Shown piece by piece: positions 34,098 to 42,854 of a stretch of 64,000 bases of DNA. A program made the position numbers and the translations under genes. The stretch's first letter is position 1, and each line of letters starts with the position of its first letter. The notes beneath the pieces are model-generated. The model did no database searches. It saw only the letters and a program-made list of their open reading frames with translations, and was not told the DNA's origin. Location: positions 2,261,001-2,325,000 of the forward strand of contig NZ_AP026708.1 of the NCBI RefSeq assembly GCF_026000375.1, written 5' to 3'. The DNA comes from Pseudodesulfovibrio portus. Its GTDB lineage: Bacteria; Desulfobacterota; Desulfovibrionia; Desulfovibrionales; Desulfovibrionaceae.

Positions 34098-35555
34098 CTA
34101 GATCACGTCCCAGGTCGCGCCCTGTGGCGTGTCCTTCACTTCCACGTTCATGGCGGCCAGCTCATCGCGGATGGCGTCGGACTTTTCAAAGTCCTTGTCC
34201 TTGCGGGCCTGTTGGCGTGCGTCCAGCAGTTCCTGGACCTTGGCCGGGTCGATGCCGGCGCGGGCGGCGCGGTTGTCGCGCAGCTCGGTCAGGAATTCGA
34301 CGGGCTCGCGTTCGAAGATGCCGAGGACGGCTCCCCATTGGGCCACGTCCTTCTTGAGGCGCTCGAACAGGTCGCGGCCGCCTTCCGACTTGCGCAGGTT
34401 CTTGTCCTCGCACACGCGCCCGGCCAGGCGGACGGCGGAGAACACGTGGCCGAGGGCCCCGGCGGTGTTCATGTCGTCTTCCATGGCCTCTATGAAGCTT
34501 TTCTCGATCTGGTCGAGCTCGCCGGTCAGCTCCTCGGGGAACGGGGATTTCTTCCATTTGGACTTGGCCAGCTCCACGTCCACCTGATTGAGGGCGGAGT
34601 AGATTCGGCGAATGCCCTTTTCGGCCTCTTCCAGGGCGTCGAAGGAGAAGTCCAGCGGGCTCCTGTAGTGCATGGTCAGCAGGAAATAGCGCAGGGTCTC
34701 GGGCAGGAACTTGTCCAGGATGTCGCGGATGGTGAAGAAGTTGCCGAGCGATTTGGACATCTTTTCGGAGTTGATCTGCACGAACCCGTTGTGCACCCAG
34801 TAGTTGGCGAACGGCTTGCCGGTCGCCGCCTCGCTCTGAGCCACCTCGTTCTCGTGGTGGGGGAAGGCCAGGTCCTGGCCGCCGCCGTGGATGTCCAGCG
34901 GCAGGGGGGCGTATTTTTCGCTCATGGCCGAGCACTCCAGGTGCCAGCCGGGGCGACCGAGGCCCCACGGGGATTCCCAGGACGGCTCGCCGGGCTTGGC
35001 CGCCTTCCACAGGGCAAAGTCGAGGGGGTCCTGTTTTTCCTCGCCCGGTGCGATGCGCGCGCCGGACTCCAGCTCGTCGATGTTGCGGCCCGACAGCTTG
35101 CCGTAGCCGTCGAACGAGCGGACCTTGAAATACACGTCGCCGGACGGGGTGGCGTAGGCGTGGCCTTTCTCGATGAGATGTTCGGTCAGCTTGATCATCT
35201 CCGGGATGTGCTCGGTGCACTTGGGCTCGACAGAAGGGCGCTGGATGGCCAGCCGGTCCATGTCCACGTAGAACTCGCCGATGAACTTTTCGGCGATCTC
35301 GGCGGCTTCCTTGCCCACCTCGCCCGCGCGCTTGATGATCTTGTCGTCGATGTCCGTGAAGTTGCGGATGAAGGTGACGTCATATCCCTTGTGCTTCAGA
35401 TAGCGGTAGAGCACGTCAAAGACCACGCTGGAGCGGGCGTGGCCGATGTGGCAGAGGTCGTAGGCCGTGATGCCGCAGACGTACATGTTCACGTCGTTGC
35501 CGTTCGCCGGGACGAAGTCCTCTTTTCGCCGTTTCAGGGTGTTGTACAATCTCAT
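34098..35555 (-). CDS. cysS: Cysteinyl-tRNA synthetase
   Basis: 485 residues. Class I signatures are HIGH in [12 protein letters not shown] near residue 35 and [10 protein letters not shown] near 265. Zinc-site residues include CGI near residue 28 and the [29 protein letters not shown] block, with Cys in LECSAM. The C-terminal DALR-type domain ends [27 protein letters not shown]. It charges tRNA-Cys. It follows the 293-residue membrane-anchored protein and ispDF, 43 bases after the former. Confidence 0.97.
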   Translation of the reverse strand: MRLYNTLKRRKEDFVPANGNDVNMYVCGITAYDLCHIGHARSSVVFDVLYRYLKHKGYDVTFIRNFTDIDDKIIKRAGEVGKEAAEIAEKFIGEFYVDMDRLAIQRPSVEPKCTEHIPEMIKLTEHLIEKGHAYATPSGDVYFKVRSFDGYGKLSGRNIDELESGARIAPGEEKQDPLDFALWKAAKPGEPSWESPWGLGRPGWHLECSAMSEKYAPLPLDIHGGGQDLAFPHHENEVAQSEAATGKPFANYWVHNGFVQINSEKMSKSLGNFFTIRDILDKFLPETLRYFLLTMHYRSPLDFSFDALEEAEKGIRRIYSALNQVDVELAKSKWKKSPFPEELTGELDQIEKSFIEAMEDDMNTAGALGHVFSAVRLAGRVCEDKNLRKSEGGRDLFERLKKDVAQWGAVLGIFEREPVEFLTELRDNRAARAGIDPAKVQELLDARQQARKDKDFEKSDAIRDELAAMNVEVKDTPQGATWDVI

Positions 35556-35598
35556 TGATTTACTCCGTTTTTACGCTATTGGAATCATTATGTTTTAA

Positions 35599-36480
35599 TT
35601 AAATTTGGTCGTCCGAGTCGGTTTCTATCTTCATGTCCAGCAGACGCAGGTTTTCCATCAGGTCGCGGCCCATGAAGAAATAGAGCACGGGCACCGGGTC
35701 CTCGGGCGTCGCCGAGACGGTCATGGTGCCGGGGTCGGTCACGAACCGTTTCAGGCCGAGCATGACGTTCTCGGCCTGGGCGTTGTCCTGGGCGCGGGCG
35801 TAGTCTGCCAGCCCGCCCAGTTCGGCGGCGATGCGGGCCACGGTCACGTCGGTGGACGAGTCCATCTTCTTGGCCCAGTCCGCGATCAGGTGGTCCATGA
35901 GGCTCAGGTTCGTGAAATCCAGGGTCGCCGCCTTGATGCGGACGCCGATGAGCTGCTCCAGCCGCGGGGTGACCATGTCGAGCTGGTCGATCTGGCCGCT
36001 CAGCCGGGCGCGGCCCAGGTCGTCGTCGTGCAGGGAGAGTTCCTTTATGGTCAGGGTGGCCGTGTCCGGGGAGTAGGTGTAGTCCAGGGACGCCTCGCCC
36101 TTGACCGAGGAGATGCCCATTTTCTGCATGGGCGCGGCCCAGCTGCCGAAATTCGCGTAGGTGACCGGGATGTCCAGACCGGAACAGGTGGCCGTGGCAT
36201 AGTAGGGCAGCGGGTTGAGTTGGTCGAAGGCGAGGATGAGGAGCTTGGCCGCCGTGAAATGGTGGCCCGAGGGCAGGGTGGCCCGCACGTCGGTCAGGCC
36301 CACGGTGTGGTCCAGGATGTTGACCGAGCAGTCCGCATAGTCGAGCCGCAGCCCCTTGGTCTCGGCCACGGCCTTGTTGAGCCCTTTTTCCACCTCGTTT
36401 TCGATGAACCAGCCGACTCCGGCGGCGCACACGGCCACGAAGATGACGAAGGAGATGAGAAATTTCCAGATCGGCCGCAT
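35599..36480 (-). CDS. Membrane-anchored protein of unknown function (AsmA/DUF-like repeats possible)
   Basis: 293 residues with an N-terminal transmembrane helix (FLISFVIFVAVCAAGVGWFI, about 8-27) and a large extracytoplasmic part rich in beta-strand patterns (LRLDYADCSVNILDHTVGLT, GLDIPVTYANFGSW). This pattern is reminiscent of AsmA/YdgA-type proteins at the envelope. No catalytic motif is seen. It starts three bases after the ispDF stop and is followed by cysS, so the three form one transcription unit. Function unknown. Confidence 0.75.
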   Translation of the reverse strand: MRPIWKFLISFVIFVAVCAAGVGWFIENEVEKGLNKAVAETKGLRLDYADCSVNILDHTVGLTDVRATLPSGHHFTAAKLLILAFDQLNPLPYYATATCSGLDIPVTYANFGSWAAPMQKMGISSVKGEASLDYTYSPDTATLTIKELSLHDDDLGRARLSGQIDQLDMVTPRLEQLIGVRIKAATLDFTNLSLMDHLIADWAKKMDSSTDVTVARIAAELGGLADYARAQDNAQAENVMLGLKRFVTDPGTMTVSATPEDPVPVLYFFMGRDLMENLRLLDMKIETDSDDQI

Positions 36481-36483
36481 GGA

Positions 36484-37680
36484 TCACATCTCCCGCAGGC
36501 CGGTGACCGAAGCCACGGCCTTGATGCCTTTTTTCTGGCCGGTGAAGCCGAGGGTTTCCTCGGTGGTGGCCTTGAAATTCACCTGATGCGCTTCCAGCCC
36601 CAGGAGTCGGCAGATGTTCTTGGCTATCTGGGCGGCATGGGGCGCGAGCCGGGGGATCTGCGTGACCACCGTCAGGTCCGCGTGTACGACGCGCACCCCG
36701 GCCTGTTCGGCCATGGCCAGGGTCTCGCGCAGGAGCACCCCGCTGTCGGCGTTCTTGAACCTGGGGTCCGTGTCCGGGAAATGGCGCCCGATGTCGCCGC
36801 CGCCGAAGGTGCCGAGAATGCCGTCGGCAAGGGCGTGCAGGAGCACGTCGCCGTCCGAGTGGGCGATGACGGTCGGGCCGCCGGGGATCGGCACGCCGCC
36901 GAGCACCAGGGGCCGGTCGTTGTCCCCGCCGAAGCGGTGCACGTCGTAGCCCCAGCCCACGCACGGGACCGTGGTCCCGGCCTCTTCGAGCCGTTTCAGG
37001 TCCTCGGGCACGGTGATCTTGATGTTGGCCGCCTCGCCGGGGATGGTGACCACCTCGGCCAGCCGCTCGACCATGGACGCGTCGTCCGTGACCTCCCAGC
37101 CCTCCTTGTCGGCCCGGTCGTGTGCCTCCCTGAGCAGCCCCGTCTCGAACGCCTGGGGCGTCTGCACCGCAGCCAGCTCGGCCCGGTTCAGGGTCTCGGC
37201 GACCGTGGTCCCGGCCACCCGCTTGACGGTGTCGGTCACCGGGACGGTCGGGATCACGCTGCGCGCGCCGTCCTGCAGGGCGTCGATGAGGTCGGTGAGG
37301 ATGCGGGCCGAGGCGAACGGGCGGGCCGAATCGTGGACCAGCACGCCGCCGCAATCGGCGGGCAGGGCGGAAAGGCCGTTGCGGACCGAGTCCTGCCGCC
37401 GGTCGCCGCCGGGGGCCACGGCCCACCGGATGCCGAGGTCCTCGGACTTGAAGTATTGGCGGAGCGTCTTTTCCATGGCCGCGACGTCGTCGGGCGGGAA
37501 TACGAAGACCACTCCCTGCACCGGGGCCACCCGCGAGAACGTCCGGGCGCTGTGCCAGAACAGGGGAGCGGATTTGTATTCGAGATACTGCTTGCGCGTG
37601 CCCCCCGCAGCGTCTGCCAGCCGGGAGCCGGACCCGGCGGCGAGGATGATTCCCCAGATATTCTTGAGCGGTCTGTCCAT
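36484..37680 (-). CDS. ispDF: Bifunctional IspD/IspF, MEP isoprenoid pathway
   Basis: 398 residues from MDRPLKN, preceded by GAAGG at good spacing; upstream ATG and GTG frames are rejected. The N-terminal IspD domain has LAAGSGSRLA near residue 14, RQDSVRNGL and VLVHDSARPF. The C-terminal IspF domain begins near VGWGYDVHRFGGDNDRPLVLGG at about 237 and contains HSDGDVLLHALADGILG (metal-binding Asp/His) and NFKATTEETLGFTG. It makes CDP-ME and then cyclises CDP-MEP to MEcPP. The fusion is common in alpha-, delta- and epsilonproteobacteria. Confidence 0.97.
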   Translation of the reverse strand: MDRPLKNIWGIILAAGSGSRLADAAGGTRKQYLEYKSAPLFWHSARTFSRVAPVQGVVFVFPPDDVAAMEKTLRQYFKSEDLGIRWAVAPGGDRRQDSVRNGLSALPADCGGVLVHDSARPFASARILTDLIDALQDGARSVIPTVPVTDTVKRVAGTTVAETLNRAELAAVQTPQAFETGLLREAHDRADKEGWEVTDDASMVERLAEVVTIPGEAANIKITVPEDLKRLEEAGTTVPCVGWGYDVHRFGGDNDRPLVLGGVPIPGGPTVIAHSDGDVLLHALADGILGTFGGGDIGRHFPDTDPRFKNADSGVLLRETLAMAEQAGVRVVHADLTVVTQIPRLAPHAAQIAKNICRLLGLEAHQVNFKATTEETLGFTGQKKGIKAVASVTGLREM

Positions 37681-37742
37681 GGAAACCTTCATGAAAATTG
37701 GCCGTCCGGGAAAGGGGACGCCTCCCCCGGACGGTATAGTCA

Positions 37743-38104
37743 AGTCGGAGCCGGTCATAAGCCGGGTCCTGTTCCCCTTGCGGGGCGGTCATCATTCATC
37801 TAGGCCGATCGTTGCCGACCGGCTCGAGCAACCTACCCGACAGCTTCGATCGGGCCGATCTCAAGCGCTGTCCTATTCGGTCTTGCTTCGGACGGAGTTC
37901 ACCTGGCCTGCCACGTCGCCATGACAGCCGGTGGGCTCTTACCCCACCGTTTCACCCTTACCGCCGGGAAACCCCGGAGGCGGTCTGCTTTCTGTTGCAC
38001 TTGACGGGGATCGCTCCCCCTGGGCGTTACCCAGCGTCCTGCCCTGTGAAGCCCGGACTTTCCTCCCCGATCAAAGATCGCGGCGATGACCTGTCCGACT
38101 CCGA
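37743..38104 (-). ncRNA. rnpB: RNase P RNA component (bacterial class A)
   Basis: On the minus strand the 5' part reads GGAGTCGGACAGGTC and GGAGGAAAGTCCGGGCTTC (the P4/J region hallmark). ACAGAAAGCAGACCG (conserved CR-V) lies in the middle. The 3' part reads AACAGGACCCGGCTTATGAC, the complementary P4 strand. The outer ends pair as P1 (CGGAGTCGG against CCGGCTCCG). About 362 nucleotides; ends are estimated from P1. It starts about 25 bases after the C4-zinc-ribbon gene stop and precedes ispDF, so it may be cut from a longer transcript. Confidence 0.95.
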
Positions 38105-38129
38105 ACTTGATGTCGTCTGTATCCCAGCT

Positions 38130-38861
38130 TTATTCCGCAGCCTCGGGCTCCACGTGGGCCTTCCAGTAGATGAGGCGCTGGCAGTTGGGGCAGCTCAGGA
38201 TCTGCTGGCCCCGCTGCAGGTCGTTGTAGGACTGCGGCGGAATCATGATGTTGCAGCCCGAACACACGCCGTGGGAAACCGGCACGATGACCGGGTTCTC
38301 CATGCGCTCGCGGATGAACTCGTAGCGGCCCAGGATCGGCGGCGGGACGGCCTTGCACGCCTTCTTGCGCTTGCGGCCCAGGGAATCCAGCTTCTTGGAA
38401 GCCTTTTCCAGCCGTTCGTCCAGGGTGGTCTTGAGCGCGCCGTACTGCTCCTGCACGTCGCTCATCTCCTCGGTCAGGGAGGAGGTGGCGTCGGTCTGGC
38501 GGGTCAGTTCTTCCCTGACCGCAGTCTGCTCGTCGTCGCGCATGCGGTTGAGCTTTTCCAGGGAATCCATTTCGCGCATCATGGCGTGGTATTCCTTGGT
38601 GTTGCCCACCAGCATCAATTTGTTCTTGGACTTCTTGATCTTGCCCGCGTCTTCCTCGATCTCGTTGGTCAGCTTCTTCTGCTGTTCCTTGAGAATGTCC
38701 ATCTTCTCATCGATGCGGCTGCGGCGCTCCCGGAATTCATCCATCTGCGCCTCAAGGTCGGCCAGCTCCTGGGGAGCCTGTTCCACCTCTGAACGCAGAG
38801 TGAGAATCTCGTCGTCCACTTCCTGGAGCACGATCAACTGTTCAATCTGTTTCTGATACAT
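38130..38861 (-). CDS. C4-type zinc-ribbon coiled-coil protein
   Basis: 243 residues from MYQKQIEQL, with GAGGTAACA upstream; the long open frame above it is the antisense of another gene. Residues about 8-165 are charged coiled coil (RSEVEQAPQELADLEAQMDE, DILKEQQKKLTNEIEEDAGK). The C-terminus has a four-cysteine ribbon: CSGCNIMIPPQSYNDL and CPNCQRLIYW. This family (CdsZ/DUF164-like) is widespread next to Nif3-like genes. It is proposed to bind nucleic acid, but the exact role is uncertain. It is 41 bases downstream of the Nif3-like gene and just upstream of rnpB. Confidence 0.88.
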   Translation of the reverse strand: MYQKQIEQLIVLQEVDDEILTLRSEVEQAPQELADLEAQMDEFRERRSRIDEKMDILKEQQKKLTNEIEEDAGKIKKSKNKLMLVGNTKEYHAMMREMDSLEKLNRMRDDEQTAVREELTRQTDATSSLTEEMSDVQEQYGALKTTLDERLEKASKKLDSLGRKRKKACKAVPPPILGRYEFIRERMENPVIVPVSHGVCSGCNIMIPPQSYNDLQRGQQILSCPNCQRLIYWKAHVEPEAAE

Positions 38862-38902
38862 TGTTACCTCGCTACTATTAACTACGTAAAAATTACGCTT
38901 GG

Positions 38903-39904
38903 TTATTTTTTCCGGGCGTACACCCTGAACGGGTCCACGCCTTCGAAGAACCGGACTTCCACACCGTCCAGCTCGCGGTCCAGCTCCGCGCCGAAGCGGC
39001 GCATCATTTCCTCTTCCAGCGAAAAATGCCCGGCGTCGATGACGCAGACCGGGGTCTCCACGGCCGGGTGGTATTTCATGTCCCCGGTGATGAACACGTC
39101 CGCTCCGGCTGCCGCCGCCTTGTCGATAAGCGACGATCCGGACCCGCCGCAGTAGGCCACGCGGCTGACCGTTTCCGGTTGCGGGCCGGAGATGAGCAGC
39201 GCGTCCCGCTTCACGAGGCCGTCCACCCGGGCCAGGAACTCGTCCCAGCCCATGGGCTGCGGCAGGTCGCCCGCCTCGCCGAACCCGACCTCGCTCCTGG
39301 GCGCGGTCAGGGAACGCAGGTAGAACAGCGGGCGTTTGCCCAGGGAAAATTCGATCCTGTCCGCCACCTCGTTCCAGTGCGGCTCGTCGCAGACCAGCCG
39401 GACCTCGCCGGTGCGGCTCTGGGACACCGAGTGCACGCCGTCGTGATTGGCCCAGATGTCGGCGGCCTCGCGGGTGATGGATTCCTCGGTGTAGAAGGAG
39501 GCCTCCACCGGCGCGCGCCCGGTCTCGACTTCCAGCAGCCGCCCGTTCTCGAGTCCCAACTCCTGCCCCAGCCAGAAGGCCGGGCCGCCGGGCCGCGTGT
39601 CCAGCGACGTGTGCGCGCTGTACAGCCACGCGCCCGCGCCCATGACCCGGCGCAGCACGTCCAGGTACATCCCCTCCGCGTCCGGAGCCTTGGGCTCCAT
39701 GTACAGCGGGTGGTGGGTGATGACCGCCTGCGCGCCCCATTCAAGGCACCGGGCCACAGCCTCGGGAGTCGGTTCCAGGGTCACGGCGACCTTGTCCGCA
39801 TCTTGGGCCGCGCCCGCGATCTGGACGCCGGAATTGTCCCAGGAACTCTGATTCTCCTCCGGGGCCAACTTTCTGAAAATCGTCAAAATATTCTGTATTT
39901 TCAT
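38903..39904 (-). CDS. Nif3-like dinuclear-metal-centre protein
   Basis: 333 residues from MKIQNILTIF; an in-frame extension to 39964 is not supported. NIF3/YqfO motifs seen are ENQSSWDNSGVQI, VITHHPLYMEPK (metal histidines), YSAHTSLDTRPGG, RVAYCGGSGSSLIDKA, VFITGDMKYHPAVE (metal-binding) and VIDAGHFSLEEEMM. Known members form hexamers with two metal ions; some act as GTP cyclohydrolase-like enzymes, but the role here is unknown. It is followed by the zinc-ribbon gene and rnpB. Confidence 0.93.
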   Translation of the reverse strand: MKIQNILTIFRKLAPEENQSSWDNSGVQIAGAAQDADKVAVTLEPTPEAVARCLEWGAQAVITHHPLYMEPKAPDAEGMYLDVLRRVMGAGAWLYSAHTSLDTRPGGPAFWLGQELGLENGRLLEVETGRAPVEASFYTEESITREAADIWANHDGVHSVSQSRTGEVRLVCDEPHWNEVADRIEFSLGKRPLFYLRSLTAPRSEVGFGEAGDLPQPMGWDEFLARVDGLVKRDALLISGPQPETVSRVAYCGGSGSSLIDKAAAAGADVFITGDMKYHPAVETPVCVIDAGHFSLEEEMMRRFGAELDRELDGVEVRFFEGVDPFRVYARKK

Positions 39905-39931
39905 ATACTTATGACCACCTACCATAAAGAG

Positions 39932-39965
39932 GATGCTCCCGTAGGGTTTCCCCCTCGGGAGCATC
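39932..39965 (-). terminator. Stem-loop, likely terminator of the tRNA transcript
   Basis: Perfect 10-base stem GATGCTCCCG with CGGGAGCATC and a 14-base loop, followed on the minus strand by CTCTTTATGG. It lies 116 bases past the tRNA 3' end and 28 bases above the Nif3-like ATG, so a leader role for that gene is also possible. Confidence 0.5.
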
Positions 39966-40080
39966 TCGTTCCTCTTCTATAACCCGGCCTTCGGCCTTTT
40001 CGGGAAATTTCAGGATATGTGCGTAGAACTGTTGTCCAGTATCAATTCGATTCAAATAGGCTCTCCCGGCAGGGGGGCGA

Positions 40081-40156
40081 TGGTGGGCCAGCCAGGATTC
40101 GAACCTGGGACCGACCGGTTATGAGCCGGTGGCTCTGCCAACTGAGCTACTGGCCC
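40081..40156 (-). tRNA. tRNA-Met (CAU anticodon)
   Basis: 76 nucleotides including encoded CCA. The acceptor stem GGGCCAG pairs with CTGGCCC. The D arm is GCTC AGTTGGCA GAGC. The anticodon arm is ACCGG CTCATAA CCGGT, giving anticodon CAU. The T arm is CCAGG TTCGAAT CCTGG. A CAU anticodon fits elongator Met, but a lysidine-modified Ile2 tRNA cannot be excluded from sequence. The initiator is less likely because the first base pair (G-C) is intact. Confidence 0.93.
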
Positions 40157-40207
40157 TCTCCGTGAGTTGGACACCTTAGCCGTAAGCGGTCTTGGTGTCA
40201 ATAGCGG

Positions 40208-40322
40208 CTTGGGATAGCGGGCCATCTGCGAATTTTCCGAGCACGCGGCTGTCCTCGCGTACAGGGAGTACGCTGCGGGAGCCGCGCACTCGGAAAATCC
40301 ACATCTGACCCACTCTACCAAG
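40208..40322. repeat. Long palindromic element, copy C
   Basis: The ends CTTGGGATAGCGGGCC and GACCCACTCTACCAAG pair, and the core CTGTCCTCGCGTACAGGGAG with TACGCTGCGGGAG is identical to copy A. The arms TTTTCCGAGCACGCGGC and GCCGCGCACTCGGAAAA carry paired changes relative to copy A. It sits 52 bases 5' of the tRNA gene. Confidence 0.8.
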
Positions 40323-40333
40323 CCTCACGGTGT

Positions 40334-40530
40334 GCGGTGGGTGGCGCGGGGCCGCTTCGCTTCCGCGCTGGGGGAGCACGAAGAGCGGTGGGAGGCGCGG
40401 GGCCGCTTCGCTTCCGCGCTGGGGGAGCACGAAGAGCGGTGGGAGGCGCGGGGCCGCTTCGCTTCCGCGCTGGGGGAGCGCGAAGAGGGGGAGGCGCGGG
40501 GTCGCTTCGCTTCCGCGCTGAGGGGGGTTA
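40334..40530. repeat. 51-bp tandem repeat, about four units
   Basis: A unit beginning GCGGTGGGAGGCGCGGGGCC and containing GCTTCGCTTCCGCGCTGGGG and AGCACGAAGA recurs at 40334, 40385 and 40436, exactly 51 bases apart; a fourth unit from about 40487 is diverged. The first three differ by one to a few bases. It abuts palindrome copy C and runs up to the stop of the MATE gene (40528). Open frames through it are a consequence of the 3-divisible period, not genes. It fills most of the 371-base gap. Confidence 0.85.
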
Positions 40531-41874
40531 TTCCTGGAGGGCCTTGAGGGTTTTTCGGGTGAACCAGAGGGCTATGGCGGCGGAGGTCCAGACGATGAAG
40601 AGGATGGAGAGCCAGAGGGAGAGGGTGCCGTAGCCGAGGTATTTGGTGAACAGGGTGAACAGGAGGTAGGGGGCGGCGACCTGGCGGGAGAGGCCGAGCC
40701 AGATGGCGAACTGGGGGCGCTTCATGCCCTGGAGGGTGGAGGTGGGCACGAAGATCAGGACGTAGCCGTACAGGGTGAAGGCGTCGATGCGCAGGTATTC
40801 GGCGCCGATGGCGATGACCGCCGGGTCCGGGGTGAACAGGCGCATCAGGGGCTCGGCGAACAGGAAGATGGGCACGGACAGGGGCAGGAGCATGGCCGCG
40901 CCGTACAGGAGGTTCTTCCTCATGGCCTCGCGGATGCGGTCGATCCTGTTCGCGCCGAAGTTCTGGGCCGTGATGGTCAGGGCTGCGGTGCCCAGGCCGA
41001 TGGTGGGCAGGAGCACGATCTGGTCGATGCGGGTGGCGATGCCGTATGCCGCCGACGCCTCGGGGCCGAACCGGGACACGAACCGGAAGATGACGAAGAA
41101 GCCCAGCGCGATGGTCATGGAGTTGAGCGCCGCCGGGAAGCCCTGCCGGGCGATGTCCGTGTAGATGGTCGGGCGGGGGATGAGGTTGCGCCCGGCGTCG
41201 GTCTTGATCAGGCCGGTGGCCCGCGCCCTGGCCAGGAGGTAGAGCGCGCCAAGGAACTGCAGGATGATCGTGGCCCAGGCCACGCCCTGCAGGCCCATGG
41301 CCGGGAGGCCGAATCCGCCGTAAATGAACCATGGGTCCAGGACCACGTTGAGCGTGGCCGTAAAAATGAGCACGTTGCGCATGCTCTTGGTGTCGCCCAG
41401 GGATTGGAGCACGGCGTTGAACAGGAACAGGGCTACCGTCACCGCGTTGCAGGCGAAGATGGGGTTCATGTAGCTCAGGCAGGTGTCCAGGTAGGGACCC
41501 TCGGCCCCGAGCCAGCCGAAGATGACCGGGGAGTATGTCAGGCCGAACCAGGCCAGGAGCGCGGAGATGACCATGCCGAAGCTGAGCATCTGCACGGCGA
41601 TGAGCGAGGCCTGGTCGCGGTCACGGGCTCCGAGGGCCGCGCCCATCAGGGCCGTGGAGCCGGTGCCGATGCCTGCGGCCATGGCCGTGATGATGAAATA
41701 GACCGGCAGGGACAGGGCCAGCGAGGCCGCAGCCTCGGTGTCGATGCGGGCCGCCCACAAGGTGTCCACCACGTTGAACATGGTGTTGAAGAAGAAGCCG
41801 GTCGATGCCGGAACGGCGATCTGGCGGATGACCTCCGGTATGGGCCGCGTGGTGAGATCGGTCTTGTCTGCCAT
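40528..41874 (-). CDS. MATE-family efflux transporter
   Basis: 448 residues from MADKTDLTTRPIPEVIRQIA, with about twelve hydrophobic helices in two halves. Family blocks are FFFNTMFNVVDTLWAARI (helix 1), GIGTGSTALMGAALGARD (helix 2), GIATRIDQIVLLPTIGLGTA (helix 7/8) and QNFGANRIDRIREAM. MATE pumps exchange drugs or metabolites for Na+ or H+. The ribosome site is weak, and the frame extends to 41976 without MATE-like sequence. It is divergent from an AraC-type regulator whose start is about 70 bases away, which probably controls it. Confidence 0.9.
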   Translation of the reverse strand: MADKTDLTTRPIPEVIRQIAVPASTGFFFNTMFNVVDTLWAARIDTEAAASLALSLPVYFIITAMAAGIGTGSTALMGAALGARDRDQASLIAVQMLSFGMVISALLAWFGLTYSPVIFGWLGAEGPYLDTCLSYMNPIFACNAVTVALFLFNAVLQSLGDTKSMRNVLIFTATLNVVLDPWFIYGGFGLPAMGLQGVAWATIILQFLGALYLLARARATGLIKTDAGRNLIPRPTIYTDIARQGFPAALNSMTIALGFFVIFRFVSRFGPEASAAYGIATRIDQIVLLPTIGLGTAALTITAQNFGANRIDRIREAMRKNLLYGAAMLLPLSVPIFLFAEPLMRLFTPDPAVIAIGAEYLRIDAFTLYGYVLIFVPTSTLQGMKRPQFAIWLGLSRQVAAPYLLFTLFTKYLGYGTLSLWLSILFIVWTSAAIALWFTRKTLKALQE

Positions 41875-41941
41875 GCCCGAAAGGTAGCAGAAATGAGAGG
41901 TCAAGCCGAGGCAATTGTTGACCCCGTGCCCGTTCGTTCCT

Positions 41942-42784
41942 ATGACTCGTCCCATGGGCAAGACACCGGCCAACACTGACGTGCGCTTTTGGCGCGACCC
42001 GGACCTGCCGGGCGTGGAGGTGCGCTATTCCTCGTACAACGAGGAGGCGTTCCGAGACCATGCGCATGCCGCCTACTCCATCGGGTTCCTGGAGTCGGGC
42101 CGGACCGTCTTCCAGTTGGAAGGCGAGCCGCACGCCGCCGTTGGCGGGCAGATGGTCTTCATCGGGCCGCACATGGTCCACGCCTGCAACCCGGATTCCG
42201 ATTCGGACATGGCCTACCGCATGTTCTACGTGGACCCGCACTGGCTGTCCTCGGTGGCGACGGAGGTCTTCGGGCATCCCGTGGACGCGGTTTCCTTTCC
42301 CCGCCCCGTGGCCGACGACCCGGAGCTGGCGGCGCTCTGGCGCACCCTGCACGAGGCCATCATGGACGGCGCGGACCGGTTGGAAAAGGAGTCGCTGCTG
42401 GTACAGGGGCTGGCCGACGTCATCGCCCGGCATGCGGAAATGGGCGGCCCCGGGGAACCGGCGGGAAACGAGGCGGCGGTGCGCAAGGTCAAGGATCACC
42501 TGGCCGCCAACCTGACCGGCCGGGTCAGCCTGGACGAGCTGTCCGCAGTGGCCCACCTGTCCCGCTACCACCTGCTCAGGGTCTTCCAGGGGGCCGTCGG
42601 CCTGCCGCCCCACGCCTACCAGAACCAGCTGCGGGTGGACCTGGGGAAAAAGCTGCTGGCCGGGGGCATGGCCATAAGTCAGGCCGCAGTGGAGGCCGGG
42701 TTCGGCGATCAGAGCCACTTCTCCCGCATCTTCAAGAAGTACACGGGCGCGACCCCCAAGCAGTATCGGGACGCCTCGGCGTAA
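41942..42784 (+). CDS. AraC-family transcriptional regulator
   Basis: About 280 residues. The start is ambiguous between ATG 41942 and ATG 41954, and no clear ribosome site is seen. The N-terminal cupin-type sensor has DHAHAAYSIGFLESGRTVFQ and GQMVFIGPHMVHACNP. The C-terminal double HTH reads VSLDELSAVAHLSRYHLLRV, FQGAVGLPPHAYQNQLRVD, ISQAAVEAGFGDQSHFSRIF and KKYTGATPKQYR. It diverges from the MATE gene and is followed after 70 bases by an EamA transporter, so it may regulate both. Effector unknown. Confidence 0.9.
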   Translation: MTRPMGKTPANTDVRFWRDPDLPGVEVRYSSYNEEAFRDHAHAAYSIGFLESGRTVFQLEGEPHAAVGGQMVFIGPHMVHACNPDSDSDMAYRMFYVDPHWLSSVATEVFGHPVDAVSFPRPVADDPELAALWRTLHEAIMDGADRLEKESLLVQGLADVIARHAEMGGPGEPAGNEAAVRKVKDHLAANLTGRVSLDELSAVAHLSRYHLLRVFQGAVGLPPHAYQNQLRVDLGKKLLAGGMAISQAAVEAGFGDQSHFSRIFKKYTGATPKQYRDASA

Positions 42785-42854
42785 TCCGCAATTTCGTACA
42801 ATATAAACAAATCCGTGTTCCATAGTGTCTCCTGAAACAGATCAGGAGAAAATC

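Noticed and set aside
40334..40530. CRISPR array
   Set aside because: Units are contiguous with no unique spacers, and no cas genes are near.
40330..40633. Several overlapping frames of 60-98 residues through the 51-bp repeat
   Set aside because: All arise because 51 is divisible by three; no start signals and no similarity to proteins known to me.
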